Shown here piece by piece: positions 52,672 through 62,595 of a stretch of 64,000 nucleotides of DNA. The DNA is from an uncultured Eubacteriales bacterium (GTDB lineage: Bacteria > Bacillota > Clostridia > Oscillospirales > Oscillospiraceae): contig UQZR01000010.1 of assembly GCA_900545585.1 (NCBI GenBank), positions 1-64,000 of the forward strand, in the 5' to 3' direction. Below the pieces are notes generated by a model, which saw only the letters and a program-made list of their open reading frames with translations, ran no database searches and was not told the DNA's origin. How positions within the stretch are numbered: position 1 is the stretch's first letter; the number at the start of each line of letters is the position of its first letter. The translations under genes and the position numbers were made by a program.

Positions 52672-53526
52672 GTGCAAGGAAAGATCATGTTGCGCCGGAT
52701 TTTACACAGCAAGCAATTCATTATGGGGCTCACGCTGGTACTGATCCTGTGTTTTATCGCCATTTTTGCGGATCAGCTGGCACCCCATGACCCCAATGAA
52801 TATCATCCAGATGCCCGCCTGCAGGCACCCGAGTGGTTTTCCAGAGGAATAGATGGCTATATCTTTGGCACTGATTCTACGGGGCGTGACATTCTCTCAA
52901 GAATGATTATTGGTGCCAAGTCCTCCATGCAGGTAGCCTTGTTTAGCACCTTCCTTTCTTTAATTATCGGGACAGTGCTAGGTATCATAGCCGGCTTCAA
53001 GGGTGGAATCTTAGATGCTATAATCATGCGAAGTACGGAAGTTACTATGGCGGTACCCACTATGACCTTGGGAGTGGTTATCATGGCCATATTCGGAACC
53101 AGTATAATAAATCTATTGATCGTTATGGTTATTAGCTACTGGATGAACTTCGCGCGAGTGGCCCGCAACGAGGTCATAGCGATTCGGGGACGTGAATTTG
53201 TTCAGGCGTCCCGAGCCCTTGGCGCGACAAATTCCCACATTATGTTTACACAGATTCTACCCAATGTGACAACCTCCCTCATCATTTGTACAAGTAACTG
53301 CTTTGGCAGTGTCATTCTCACAGAGTCCACACTGAGCTATCTCTATTTGGGCGTCCAACTCCCTACAGCATCCTGGGGGAATATGATCGCTGCGGGCAAG
53401 GACTTTATGGCGGTGGCCCCATGGACAGTCATTGTACCTGGCGTAGCCTTGATGATGGCTGTTATGGGCTTCAACTTCCTGGGTGATGGCCTGCGAGACG
53501 TGCTGGATCCCAAACAGACAAGATAA
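52672..53526 (+). CDS. ABC transporter permease, DppC type
   Basis: A 284-residue membrane protein with an N-terminal OppC_N helix and a FGTDSTGRDILSRMI loop, then the ATPase-docking motif ASRALGATNSHIMF. It starts at GTG 52672 with an AAAGGAGG site 7 bases before. Forms the channel with the DppB-like partner. Confidence 0.93.
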   Translation: MQGKIMLRRILHSKQFIMGLTLVLILCFIAIFADQLAPHDPNEYHPDARLQAPEWFSRGIDGYIFGTDSTGRDILSRMIIGAKSSMQVALFSTFLSLIIGTVLGIIAGFKGGILDAIIMRSTEVTMAVPTMTLGVVIMAIFGTSIINLLIVMVISYWMNFARVARNEVIAIRGREFVQASRALGATNSHIMFTQILPNVTTSLIICTSNCFGSVILTESTLSYLYLGVQLPTASWGNMIAAGKDFMAVAPWTVIVPGVALMMAVMGFNFLGDGLRDVLDPKQTR

Positions 53527-53541
53527 CAGGAGGTGCGGAGA

Positions 53542-54558
53542 ATGACGGAACACAAGAAAATCAGCCCGATAGTGTCTGCGAGTAGCGGGCAGAATGACGT
53601 GCTGCTTGACATCAGAGATTTAACCGTCGAATTTTGGACAGAACTTGGCATCAAGCAAGCGATCAACCACTTGAACCTGACCATCCGAAGGGGCGAGGCT
53701 CTGGGCTTAGTAGGGGAGGCAGGGGCAGGGAAAACAACCACGGCCTTAGCAATTCTACGGCTTCTTCAACCCAAAGTGGGTAGAGTAATCTCTGGTAGTA
53801 TCATCTATAACGGAGTCGATATGGCCACCTATTCCGAGAAACAGATGCAGAACCTGCGAGGCAACAAGATATCTATGATCTTTCAAAACCCACTAACCTC
53901 TCTCAACCCGGTTTTTACGGTGGGAGAGCAGCTAGCGCTGGTTTTGCGGAAGCATCAACACATGAAAAATAAGGAGGCCTTTGAGGAGGCCGGAAAACTA
54001 ATGGAAATGGTAGGCATCCGAGCCGACCGAATCAAAGACTTTCCGCACCAGTTTTCCGGTGGGATGCGCCAACGCATTGGAATCGCGGCGGCGTTGGCCT
54101 GTAATCCAGAGCTACTCATTGCGGATGAGCCTACCACTGCTTTGGATGTTACAATCCAGGCCCAGATCCTAGAACTGATCAAGGAGTTGGAGAAAAAGTT
54201 TGACACCTCTCTGCTGATGATCACCCACAACTTGGGTATCATTTCTGAGCTGTGCCGCAATGTGGCGGTTATGTACGCCGGCGCGATTATCGAGTATGGT
54301 TCTGTCGAAGAGGTGTTTAAAAAGCCTCTTCATCCATACACGAAGGGACTGCTGGGCGCGATTCCCACGTTGGATGACGATAAGGAAAGGCTGATGGCGA
54401 TTCGGGGCGCGGTTGCGGATCCCTACCACCTGCCTAGGGGATGCAGTTTTTACCCGCGCTGTGACAAATGTCGGGCTGAATGCGAAGGGCAGTACCCCCC
54501 GCTAACCAAGATTACCGATAACCATTATGTTGCCTGCTGGTGTCACAAGGAGGGATAG
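53542..54558 (+). CDS. ABC transporter ATPase, DppD type
   Basis: A 338-residue ATPase: Walker A GEAGAGKTT (Ala in place of Ser), Q-loop MIFQNPLTSLNP, signature FSGGMRQR, Walker B LLIADEPT, His-switch THNLG, and the C-terminal oligopeptide domain with Cys cluster (CSFYPRCDKCRAEC) that often holds an iron-sulfur cluster. AGGAGGT lies before ATG 53542; an earlier GTG overlaps it. Confidence 0.93.
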   Translation: MTEHKKISPIVSASSGQNDVLLDIRDLTVEFWTELGIKQAINHLNLTIRRGEALGLVGEAGAGKTTTALAILRLLQPKVGRVISGSIIYNGVDMATYSEKQMQNLRGNKISMIFQNPLTSLNPVFTVGEQLALVLRKHQHMKNKEAFEEAGKLMEMVGIRADRIKDFPHQFSGGMRQRIGIAAALACNPELLIADEPTTALDVTIQAQILELIKELEKKFDTSLLMITHNLGIISELCRNVAVMYAGAIIEYGSVEEVFKKPLHPYTKGLLGAIPTLDDDKERLMAIRGAVADPYHLPRGCSFYPRCDKCRAECEGQYPPLTKITDNHYVACWCHKEG

Positions 54559-54560
54559 CC

Positions 54561-55595
54561 ATGGAACAGTTCAATACGAAGATCGACTCGGCTCGGGGGA
54601 GCAGCCTGATTGAGGTGAAGAATCTCAAAAAATACTTCAGGGTCGGGGATAAAAATTTGCTGCACGCCATAGATGGTGTGAGCTTCTCTGTTCAGCGGGG
54701 CGAGACGCTGGGCTTGGTAGGTGAGTCGGGGTGCGGAAAGAGCACCGTAGGAACGGTGATGATGCGCCTTCAGCCGCCTACCAGTGGCGAGGTGCTGATG
54801 GGCGGGAAGAATATCTTTCAGACAAAGGGCAGGACGGAGGATCTGGAGCTTCGCAAGCGGATGCAGATCATTTTTCAGGATCCATACTCCTCCTTAAACC
54901 CCAAAAAAAGAATTCGTGATATCCTGGCGGAGGCCTACAAAATTCACAAGACCTGTACAAAGGAGCAGCTGGAAGATACCATCAACCAACTTTGCGAGAT
55001 GACGGGGATCTCGCCAGACATGTTGCTTCAGTATCCACATGAGCTGGACGGGGGCAAGCGCCAAGTGGTGGGCATCGCACGGGCATTGAGCTTGCGCCCG
55101 GAGTTCATCGTTTGTGACGAGCCTGTTTCCGCGCTGGATGTTTCCGTACAGGCTAAGATTATCAATCTGTTGATGGATCTCCAAAAGAGGATGAATCTGT
55201 CCTACCTGTTCATTTCCCACGATCTGAGCGTGGTAAAACACATCTCCCATCGGATCGCGGTCATGTACTTGGGGCAGATTGTAGAGCTGGCCAGTAAGGA
55301 TGACCTTTTTATCGACACCCGTCATCCCTATTCCATTGCATTGCTCTCTGCCATTCCAAAGGTGGATGTGGAGCGGAAGGTCAAGCGCATTGTCCTAAAG
55401 GGTGACGTTCCCAGCCCGATCAATCCCAGACCGATCTGCCGATTCGCCTCCAGGTGCTGGATGAGCCAGGAGGTGTGCTTCCAGAAGGAGCCGCCCTTGC
55501 GAGAGGTATCCCCGGGACACTGTGTCGCGTGCCACTTCGCTGACCAGTCCCGGGAAAAGATGAAGAGCGCCACCGTGGTAGGAATTGACAGATGA
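54561..55595 (+). CDS. ABC transporter ATPase, DppF type
   Basis: A 344-residue ATPase with GESGCGKST (Walker A), IFQDPYSSLNP, the signature PHELDGGKRQ where SGGxxQ is usual (Ser replaced by Asp), IVCDEPVSALD and ISHDLSV. The C-terminal domain again has Cys (CRFASRCWMSQEVC). It starts 2 bases after the previous stop. Energises the importer with the DppD-like protein. Confidence 0.92.
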   Translation: MEQFNTKIDSARGSSLIEVKNLKKYFRVGDKNLLHAIDGVSFSVQRGETLGLVGESGCGKSTVGTVMMRLQPPTSGEVLMGGKNIFQTKGRTEDLELRKRMQIIFQDPYSSLNPKKRIRDILAEAYKIHKTCTKEQLEDTINQLCEMTGISPDMLLQYPHELDGGKRQVVGIARALSLRPEFIVCDEPVSALDVSVQAKIINLLMDLQKRMNLSYLFISHDLSVVKHISHRIAVMYLGQIVELASKDDLFIDTRHPYSIALLSAIPKVDVERKVKRIVLKGDVPSPINPRPICRFASRCWMSQEVCFQKEPPLREVSPGHCVACHFADQSREKMKSATVVGIDR

Positions 55596-55619
55596 TCGGC
55601 GGGTAAAGGAGGGGTTCGC

Positions 55620-57068
55620 GTGAAGTTGAGCGAATACGCAGAGTTAGACGCCACGGAACTGGCTGCATTGGTGCGAGGCGGCGCGGTTTCGCCCAGAGAA
55701 CTAGTAGAGACTGCCCTCACGGCTATCCAGCGGACAGACAAAGAAATCCACGCGGTGGTAGATTATACCTATGATTACGCGATGGAACAGATAAAAAAAG
55801 GAATTGACAAAAACGCACCGTTTTGCGGAGTTCCTTTCGTACTGAAAGACAGCGGTGGTGTCGCGGCCGGGATCCGCGCCACATTGGGTACTCGCCTCTC
55901 TGGCGGCGGTGTTTACGCCAAGCGCGACTCAATTTTGTTCGAGCGCATGAAACGGGCGGGTGTCATTGTGGTCGCGACCACTGCCACATCAGAGTTCTGC
56001 GTGGACTCGTCAACTGAGACTCTCCGGCATGGGCCCACCAAAAATCCGTGGAATCTGAGCGAGTCGGCGGGCGGTTCTAGCGGCGGTAGCGCGGCGCTTG
56101 TGGCTGCTGGGGCCGTGCCTATGGCTCACGGCAGTGATGGTGGTGGTTCCATCCGCATACCGGCAGCAATGTGTGGTGTAGTCGGCTTCAAGCCCTCTCG
56201 ATTTCGGGTTCCCACTGGCCCCTCTGGGTGGGATCCAGGAGGAACCGTGCAGTTTATTCTCTCTCGGACTGTCCGGGATAGCGCGGCAATGTTGGATGCC
56301 ATAGAAGGCCCCGACCCGGGCTACTATGGCATCGCCGCGCCTCATGATCTTCTCTATACCGAGGCGGTCAGGCGAGATCCCCGGAAGCTGCGGATTGCCT
56401 ACATGACGCGCACTCCTTATGGGAAGCCATTTGTCAGTCCGGAGTGTGTTGAGGCGGTCTTGCGTGTTGTTGATATCCTGCGGGCGTTGGGGCACACTTG
56501 CGTAGAAGCCTATCCGGAGATCTCGGAGCAATATCATGACGCACGAGTGATGTATATGAATGACGGTATCGTGCTGGAGATTCAGCAGATGGCGGAGGAG
56601 ACGGGTTGCCCAATCGACGAAACCACACTGGAACCGCTGGTCTATAAGACATACTTGGACGCGCTGAGTCGAAAGGGGATGGAAGTGTTTCGAGCCAGAC
56701 GGGAGCTCGCGAGGGCCGGACGGGAGATGGGGCGCTTTTTCCAGTCCTACGATCTGCTGATTAGCCCAACTTGTGGACGGATTGGTCGACCGCTGGGTAC
56801 GCTGAACGGCGTGGTCAACAGTGAAATTTCCGCCTCAGAGTGGGCCAGAAAGAGGCGCGATTACGCGTGTATTGCACCGTTAGCCAATGTCGCGGGGCTG
56901 CCGTCTATATCCCTGCCGCTCTATATGAGCGATTCCGGTCTACCTATTGGCGTCGAGATAGATGGCGCCATTGATCAGGATGAGCTGGTGCTTCAGCTCT
57001 CTGCACAGTTGGAGCGCGCGGCGCCCTGGAGCGAAAGAAAACCACCGATTTATGTGTCTGAGATATAG
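55620..57068 (+). CDS. Amidase signature enzyme 1
   Basis: A 482-residue Ser-cisSer-Lys amidase. Lys lies in GVPFVLKDSGG, the bridging Ser in ESAGGSSGGSAALVAAG, and the nucleophile Ser in GGGSIRIPAAMCG (about residue 175). It hydrolyses amide bonds of small molecules and would cut the imported compound, giving free acid and ammonia or an amine. It starts at GTG with AAAGGAGGGG upstream. A close paralogue follows (57138); base composition is lower in GC than the genes at 59.7 kb onward. Confidence 0.92.
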   Translation: MKLSEYAELDATELAALVRGGAVSPRELVETALTAIQRTDKEIHAVVDYTYDYAMEQIKKGIDKNAPFCGVPFVLKDSGGVAAGIRATLGTRLSGGGVYAKRDSILFERMKRAGVIVVATTATSEFCVDSSTETLRHGPTKNPWNLSESAGGSSGGSAALVAAGAVPMAHGSDGGGSIRIPAAMCGVVGFKPSRFRVPTGPSGWDPGGTVQFILSRTVRDSAAMLDAIEGPDPGYYGIAAPHDLLYTEAVRRDPRKLRIAYMTRTPYGKPFVSPECVEAVLRVVDILRALGHTCVEAYPEISEQYHDARVMYMNDGIVLEIQQMAEETGCPIDETTLEPLVYKTYLDALSRKGMEVFRARRELARAGREMGRFFQSYDLLISPTCGRIGRPLGTLNGVVNSEISASEWARKRRDYACIAPLANVAGLPSISLPLYMSDSGLPIGVEIDGAIDQDELVLQLSAQLERAAPWSERKPPIYVSEI

Positions 57069-57137
57069 CCTAGGTAAGGGAAACGAGTTAAAGAGCCGTG
57101 TGCGACGCAGCACATCAGGAAAGGTGATTGGTAAGTT

Positions 57138-58583
57138 ATGAAGGTATCTGAATATGCGGCATTGGACGCCACCGGGCTGGCTGGATTGATTCGGAGAAAG
57201 GAAATCTCTCCTCAGGAGGTACTGGACGCGGCCATAGAAGCCATTGAGCAGGTCAATCCTTCGCTCAACGCGATTGTAGCCCGAACCTACGATGCAGCCA
57301 GGGCACAGTTGGCAAAAGGGGTCGACATGAACGCGCCTTTTTGCGGGGTTCCGTTCGTGATCAAAGATGAAGGTGGACTCATGAAGGATATCCCATGTAC
57401 GCTGGGAACACGCCTTTCCGGACGTGGGATTGTGACTGACCACGACACAATCTTGGGCGCCCGCTTCAAGAAGGCTGGTGTTGTTGTGGTAGCGACGGCG
57501 GCCTGCCCGGAATTCTGCTGGAATAATGCCACTGAGACTATACGCAATGGAGTCACCAGAAACCCATGGAATCCCAAACTGACCTCCGGTGGTTCTAGCG
57601 GGGGAACTGCTGCAATCGTAGCTGCTGGGGCTGTACCTATGGGACATGGTAGCGACGGCGGCGGGTCAATACGGATGCCCGCAGCGGCATGCGGCTTAGT
57701 GGGACTGAAACCCACTCGTTTTCGTATTCCAACCGGCCCTGACGGGGGAGATCCTGGGCAGGCGGCCGACTTTATCATGTCCCGTTCTGTGCGGGATACG
57801 GCGGCCATGCTGGACGCCGTGGAGGGGCCGGATCCAGGCTGCTATGGAACCGCCGAGCGGCCTACCATTCCATATAGCCAAGTCATACAGAAGGATCCGC
57901 CCAGGCTTCGGATTGCTTATATGCTGCGTACGCCCTATGGGGACGTATATGAAAATCACGAGTGCGTAGAAGCGGTGAAATCGGCTGTGGGCCTGCTGGA
58001 ATCTCTGGGGCATATCTGTGTAGAGGACTACCCTCCCTTGGATGTTCACTATCACGAGGCCCGTATTTTAGTCCAGTCAGTGGGAACAAACGCGTGGATT
58101 GAGCGGGTGGCGAAGGGATCTGGCCTCCCCATTAGCGAGGATACTTTAGAGCCCCTGGTCTATAAGGCTTATCTGGAGGCCCGAAACGTAACAGCCAGCG
58201 CGTATGTGGCTGCAAAAAGTGAGTTGACTAAGGTCATGCGGGATCTGGGCCAGTTTATGGAGCACTACGATATTCTAATTAGTCCTACCATGGGGATCAT
58301 GCCGCTGGAGGCGGGGTTCTATAATCCCTTCTCCAGGCCGGAGATGCCTGTCCACGACTGGGTACTGGAGCGCAGACGGTGGTCTGGCAATACAGCGATG
58401 TGCAATGTGACGGGGCAGCCTTCGATCACCGTCCCGCTGGAGTGGAGTAAGGAGGGACTGCCAATCGGCATCGAGATTGACGGCCGCGTTGGGGAGGACG
58501 CCCTGGTTCTGCAGCTTTCAGCGCAATTAGAGCGGGCCAAACCTTGGGCTGGCTGTCATCCGGAGATCTACGCCGGAAGATAG
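57138..58583 (+). CDS. Amidase signature enzyme 2
   Basis: A 481-residue paralogue of the amidase at 55620, plainly from a gene duplication: same opening (MKVSEYAALDATGLAGLI), the same triad blocks GVPFVIKDEGG, GGSSGGTAAIVAAG and GGGSIRMPAAACG. The differences fall mostly in the second half, where substrate specificity resides. The nearest AGGAAAGG is farther from ATG than in the neighbour genes, so translation may be weaker. Confidence 0.92.
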   Translation: MKVSEYAALDATGLAGLIRRKEISPQEVLDAAIEAIEQVNPSLNAIVARTYDAARAQLAKGVDMNAPFCGVPFVIKDEGGLMKDIPCTLGTRLSGRGIVTDHDTILGARFKKAGVVVVATAACPEFCWNNATETIRNGVTRNPWNPKLTSGGSSGGTAAIVAAGAVPMGHGSDGGGSIRMPAAACGLVGLKPTRFRIPTGPDGGDPGQAADFIMSRSVRDTAAMLDAVEGPDPGCYGTAERPTIPYSQVIQKDPPRLRIAYMLRTPYGDVYENHECVEAVKSAVGLLESLGHICVEDYPPLDVHYHEARILVQSVGTNAWIERVAKGSGLPISEDTLEPLVYKAYLEARNVTASAYVAAKSELTKVMRDLGQFMEHYDILISPTMGIMPLEAGFYNPFSRPEMPVHDWVLERRRWSGNTAMCNVTGQPSITVPLEWSKEGLPIGIEIDGRVGEDALVLQLSAQLERAKPWAGCHPEIYAGR

Positions 58584-58612
58584 CTATCCAAAAAACAAGG
58601 GAGGAAGAAAGT

Positions 58613-59731
58613 ATGTCCTTAGTAGAGCTTGAAGAAAAGATTCCAGTGATTCGCGCAAGTGGCTCAAATTATGATATCGGGCTTGCGCACGGAATAGGGG
58701 GCAAAAGGGAAATTGATATTACACTCGCAAATCTGAAAAAGAGCGTTCAGACAACCGTGGGGCAGGACTGGAGTGTTTGTGTTAAAGTCGCTGCGGCATT
58801 TCTTCCCACAGTAAAACACCGATGCCCTGCCTATCTCGAAGAGATCCAGGGCATCGCCGATGGCTCCGGTCACAGTTTTGAGGATATTTTTACCTTGAAT
58901 TGCCGGACGGAGCTAGGCCAGCAGTTTAGTCGGCGCTCCGGGGAAAACTTCGGTCGGGCGATGCACTTAGGCGGTGGATGCTCTATCATCGGGATCAATC
59001 ACACCCGTACCTCCACAAAGACAACCATTTACGGGCAGAATTGGGATGCCCATCCGGATCAACGGGATACCATAATCTTTGTGATTGCCCATCAGAAGGA
59101 ACGGCCCAGCATAGCCTGGATGGGAGAGGCCGGCCTGATCTGCCGCATGGCCGGCATGAACTCCGCGGGTATCGGTCTGGGAGGTAACACCCTTTTCTGT
59201 GACGCGCCCATTGACTTTGACGGACTGCCTCTTCAATTTACTTACCGGTATATTATGGATCAGGATAATTTCCCTGACGCGGTGGAGGCTGCCTCCATGA
59301 GCCGGGTGGCCAGCTGCAACAATCTGATGGTTTGCGGGCCGGAGGGGGAGATGGTCTGCCTGGAGATGGAGTATAAGAGCTATGCGATGTTATACATGCG
59401 GGATGGGATCATATCCCACGCCAATCACTACAAACACCCTCACATGCCCCGGCCCCCCTACCGCCAGATGGATATTTATCCCAAGGACGAACTCCGATCG
59501 TTCCGCCTGGATTACTTGGTGGAGAACTTACACGGAAATGAGCTGGGGATACGGGACATCATGGAGATCCTCTCCGACCACGGGGTAAACTATCCAGCCT
59601 CTATCTGCCAACATCTTCCAGAGTGCGCGACAAATTTTTCCACGGTTACTGATTTGAACAAAAAAGAGATGTACATTGCTACTGGAAATCCCTGTGGTGG
59701 CTATATTTTCGTCCGCCCATTTGAGGAATAG
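58613..59731 (+). CDS. C45-type N-acyl hydrolase/acyltransferase
   Basis: A 372-residue protein of the acyl-CoA:6-aminopenicillanate acyltransferase-like (peptidase C45) family, Ntn hydrolases that mature by cutting before a Cys. The mature nucleophile is likely Cys123 in HLGGGCSIIG, with GQNWDAHP and AGMNSAGIGLGGN following. Many members cleave N-acyl or small amide bonds. ATG 58613 follows GGGAGGAAG; the longer frame overlaps the amidase. Together with two amidases, this makes three different amide-cleaving enzymes. Confidence 0.8.
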   Translation: MSLVELEEKIPVIRASGSNYDIGLAHGIGGKREIDITLANLKKSVQTTVGQDWSVCVKVAAAFLPTVKHRCPAYLEEIQGIADGSGHSFEDIFTLNCRTELGQQFSRRSGENFGRAMHLGGGCSIIGINHTRTSTKTTIYGQNWDAHPDQRDTIIFVIAHQKERPSIAWMGEAGLICRMAGMNSAGIGLGGNTLFCDAPIDFDGLPLQFTYRYIMDQDNFPDAVEAASMSRVASCNNLMVCGPEGEMVCLEMEYKSYAMLYMRDGIISHANHYKHPHMPRPPYRQMDIYPKDELRSFRLDYLVENLHGNELGIRDIMEILSDHGVNYPASICQHLPECATNFSTVTDLNKKEMYIATGNPCGGYIFVRPFEE

Positions 59732-59740
59732 GGGGCAGTA

Positions 59741-61261
59741 ATGTCTACACCGTTTTTTATCCAGATCAAGGGCGAGGACAACGTGGCCATTGCCGTGGAG
59801 GACATCGCCGCGGGCACCCAGGTGATGCCCGGCGTGACCACCCGGGAGGACATCCCCCAGGCCCATAAGCTCGCCCTGACCGACATCCCCAAGGGGGGAG
59901 AGATCATCCGCTACGGGGTGGTCCTCGGCTATGCCAAGGACTCCATCCCCGTGGGGGCCTGGATCAACGAGCACATGCTGGAGCTGCCCCAGCCCCCGGG
60001 GCTGGAGGACATGCCCTACGGCACCAACCTCGTTCCCCCGGAGAAGCTGCCCGATCCGCCCCGCACCACCTGGCTGGGCTACCGCAATGCCCACGGCCCG
60101 GCGGGTACCCGCAACCTGCTGGGCATCGTTACCACCGTCCAGTGCGCCGCCGGCGTGGTCAACGTGGCGGTGGAGCGCATCAGGAAAGAGCTGCTGTCCA
60201 AGTACCCCAACGTGGACGGCGTGGTGGTGGCGAACCACCCCTACGGCTGCGGCGTGGCCATCAAGGCCCGGGAGGCTCATATCCCCATCCGGGCGGTGAC
60301 CAACCTCATCCGCCACCCCAACTTCGGCGGGGAGCTGATGGTGGTGGGCCTGGGCTGTGAAAAGCTCACCTACGACATGGTGCTGCCCCCTGAGGACATC
60401 ACCCTCGAGAACACCCTCACCCTCCAGGACTACGCCGGCCACGACGCCATGATGGACGCCCTGATGGCCATGGCGGAGAAGAAGCTCCAGAGGCTCAACC
60501 TGCGCCATCGGGAGGAGCTGCCCCTCAGCGAGCTGCTCATCGGCATGCAGTGCGGCGGCAGCGACGCCTTCTCCGGCCTCACCGCCAACCCCAGCGCCGG
60601 CTACGCTGCCGACATGCTGGTGAAGGGTGGCGCCACGGTGCTGTTCAGCGAGGTCACCGAGGTGCGGGACGGCGTCCATCTGCTGGCCGCCCGGTGCCGG
60701 GACGCGGCCACCCGGGACAAGCTGGCCGCCGAGATGAAGTGGTACGACGACTATCTGGAGGCCGGCGGCGTGGGCCGGGACGCCAACCCCACACCCGGCA
60801 ACAAGAAGGGCGGCCTGGCCAACATCGTGGAGAAGGCCATGGGCTCCATCGCCAAGTCTGGCACCGCCCCTATCGAGGAGGTGCTCTCCCCCGCGGAGAA
60901 GCCCCATAAGCACGGCCTGATCTACGCCGCCACCCCCGCCAGCGACATCGTCTGCGGACCCTCTCAGCTGGCCAGCGGCATCGGCCTCCAGGTCTTCATG
61001 ACCGGCCGGGGTACCCCCTACGGCTTGGCCGCCGCCCCGGTGATCAAGGTCTGCTCCCGCAACGAGATGAAGGCCCACTGGTTCGACCTCATCGACGTGA
61101 ACGCCGGCCCCATCGCCACCGGGGAGAAGACCATCGCGGAGGTGGGCACTGAGCTGTTCCACCTGATCCTGGATGTGGCCAGCGGCATCAGGCAGCCCTA
61201 CTCCGACCAGTACGGGTTCCACAACGACCTGTGCATCTTCAACCCCGCGCCCATCACTTAA
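59741..61261 (+). CDS. Galactarate/altronate dehydratase family protein (UxaA/GarD)
   Basis: A 506-residue protein with an N-terminal SAF domain (about 1-95) and a large UxaA/GarD domain. Likely iron or metal ligands are Cys in TTVQCAAG, HPYGCGVA, GLGCEKLTY and MQCGGSDAF. Such enzymes dehydrate galactarate or altronate to keto-deoxy sugar acids. The genes at this point become much richer in GC than those before, while staying in the same direction 9 bases after the previous stop. Confidence 0.87.
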   Translation: MSTPFFIQIKGEDNVAIAVEDIAAGTQVMPGVTTREDIPQAHKLALTDIPKGGEIIRYGVVLGYAKDSIPVGAWINEHMLELPQPPGLEDMPYGTNLVPPEKLPDPPRTTWLGYRNAHGPAGTRNLLGIVTTVQCAAGVVNVAVERIRKELLSKYPNVDGVVVANHPYGCGVAIKAREAHIPIRAVTNLIRHPNFGGELMVVGLGCEKLTYDMVLPPEDITLENTLTLQDYAGHDAMMDALMAMAEKKLQRLNLRHREELPLSELLIGMQCGGSDAFSGLTANPSAGYAADMLVKGGATVLFSEVTEVRDGVHLLAARCRDAATRDKLAAEMKWYDDYLEAGGVGRDANPTPGNKKGGLANIVEKAMGSIAKSGTAPIEEVLSPAEKPHKHGLIYAATPASDIVCGPSQLASGIGLQVFMTGRGTPYGLAAAPVIKVCSRNEMKAHWFDLIDVNAGPIATGEKTIAEVGTELFHLILDVASGIRQPYSDQYGFHNDLCIFNPAPIT

Positions 61262-61282
61262 ATACGGAAAGGTTTGTTTCAC

Positions 61283-62593
61283 ATGGAGATCAGACAGGGG
61301 GGCGTGGTCTCACACCTGCTGGCCGATGTGGCCATTCCCCGCATGTTCCGGGCGGAACAGGTATTTCCCCGGGAGCATATCGCACCCGGGGAAATACCCT
61401 CTGTGGTAGAGCGTGAGCTCTTCAGAGAGCCCTTCCGCTCCAAAATCCGGCCTGGCATGACCGTGGCCGTCACCGCCGGCAGCCGGGGCATCGCCAACGT
61501 GGACATCATCACCCGGGCCGTGGTGGACTTCGTCAAGGCCCGGGGGGCGGCCCCCTTCATCGTGCCCGCCATGGGCAGCCACGGCGGCGCCACGGCGGAG
61601 GGCCAGCTGGAGGTTCTGGCCAGCTACGGCATCACCCCCGACACCATGGGCTGCGAGATCCGCAGCAGCATGGAGGTGGTGGAGCTGGGTGTCTCCAGCA
61701 CCGGCCTGCCGGTGTACCTGGACAAGAACGCCTACGGCGCCGACGGCATTATCCTGTCCTGCCGCCTCAAGCCCCACAACGCCTTCCGGGGCCCCTACGA
61801 GAGCGGCCCCTGCAAGATGATGACCGTGGGCCTGGGCAAGCAGAAGGGGGCCGAACGGGTCCACGCCGACGGCATGGACAAGATCGGCGAAAACATCCCC
61901 TCCATGGCCAAGGTGGTGCTGGAGAAGGCCCCCATCCTCTTCGCCCTCCCCTGCATTGAGAACGCCTACGACCAGACCTGGCGCATCGAGGCCATCGACA
62001 AGGACCACATCCTGGCCCGGGAGCCGGAGCTGCTCCGGGAGGCCTTCGCCCGTATGCCCTCCCTGCTGGTGGGCGAGGGCGACGTGCTGGTGGTGGACGA
62101 GACGGGGAAGAACTACTCCGGCACCGGGGTGGACCCCAACATCACCGGCACCTTCTCCACCCCCTACGCCCACGGCGGCGTGCAGGTCCGGCGCACCTGC
62201 TTCCTGGATCTCAGCGCCGCCAGCCACGGCAACGCCCTGGGCGTGGGCCTGGCCAACGTGATCACCAAGCGGTTCTTCGACAAGATCGACCCGGAGATGA
62301 TGTATCCCAACTGCATCACCTCCACCGTTCTCACCTCCGCCCGCATCCCCTGCGTGGTGGCCACCGACAAGGAGGCCATCCAGATGTGCATCCGCACCTG
62401 CAACGGCATCGACCCGGCCCAGGCCCGGGTGGTCCGCATCTCCAACAGCCTGCACATCGGCCATATCATGCTCAGCGAGGCCTACTACCAGGACGTGCTG
62501 GCCGGGAAATGGCCGGGCCTCATCGCCCGGTCTGCGCCGGAGGAGCTCTCCTTCGACCCGTCCGGGGCCCTGACCACCCCCATCGAGGCGTAG
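61283..62593 (+). CDS. LarA-like (DUF2088) protein, possible racemase or epimerase
   Basis: A 436-residue protein resembling nickel-pincer lactate racemase relatives: TAGSRGIANVD, VPAMGSHGGATAEGQ (metal/cofactor region, in LarA GNHR-P-T), KPHNAFRGPYESG, and a C-terminal domain with GVGLANVITKR. Relatives epimerise 2-hydroxy acids. Between a GarD-like dehydratase and an organic acid carrier, it may change the configuration of a sugar acid. ATG 61283 follows GGAAAGG with 10 bases of spacing; an in-frame TTG three codons earlier is too close. Confidence 0.72.
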   Translation: MEIRQGGVVSHLLADVAIPRMFRAEQVFPREHIAPGEIPSVVERELFREPFRSKIRPGMTVAVTAGSRGIANVDIITRAVVDFVKARGAAPFIVPAMGSHGGATAEGQLEVLASYGITPDTMGCEIRSSMEVVELGVSSTGLPVYLDKNAYGADGIILSCRLKPHNAFRGPYESGPCKMMTVGLGKQKGAERVHADGMDKIGENIPSMAKVVLEKAPILFALPCIENAYDQTWRIEAIDKDHILAREPELLREAFARMPSLLVGEGDVLVVDETGKNYSGTGVDPNITGTFSTPYAHGGVQVRRTCFLDLSAASHGNALGVGLANVITKRFFDKIDPEMMYPNCITSTVLTSARIPCVVATDKEAIQMCIRTCNGIDPAQARVVRISNSLHIGHIMLSEAYYQDVLAGKWPGLIARSAPEELSFDPSGALTTPIEA

Positions 62594-62595
62594 GC

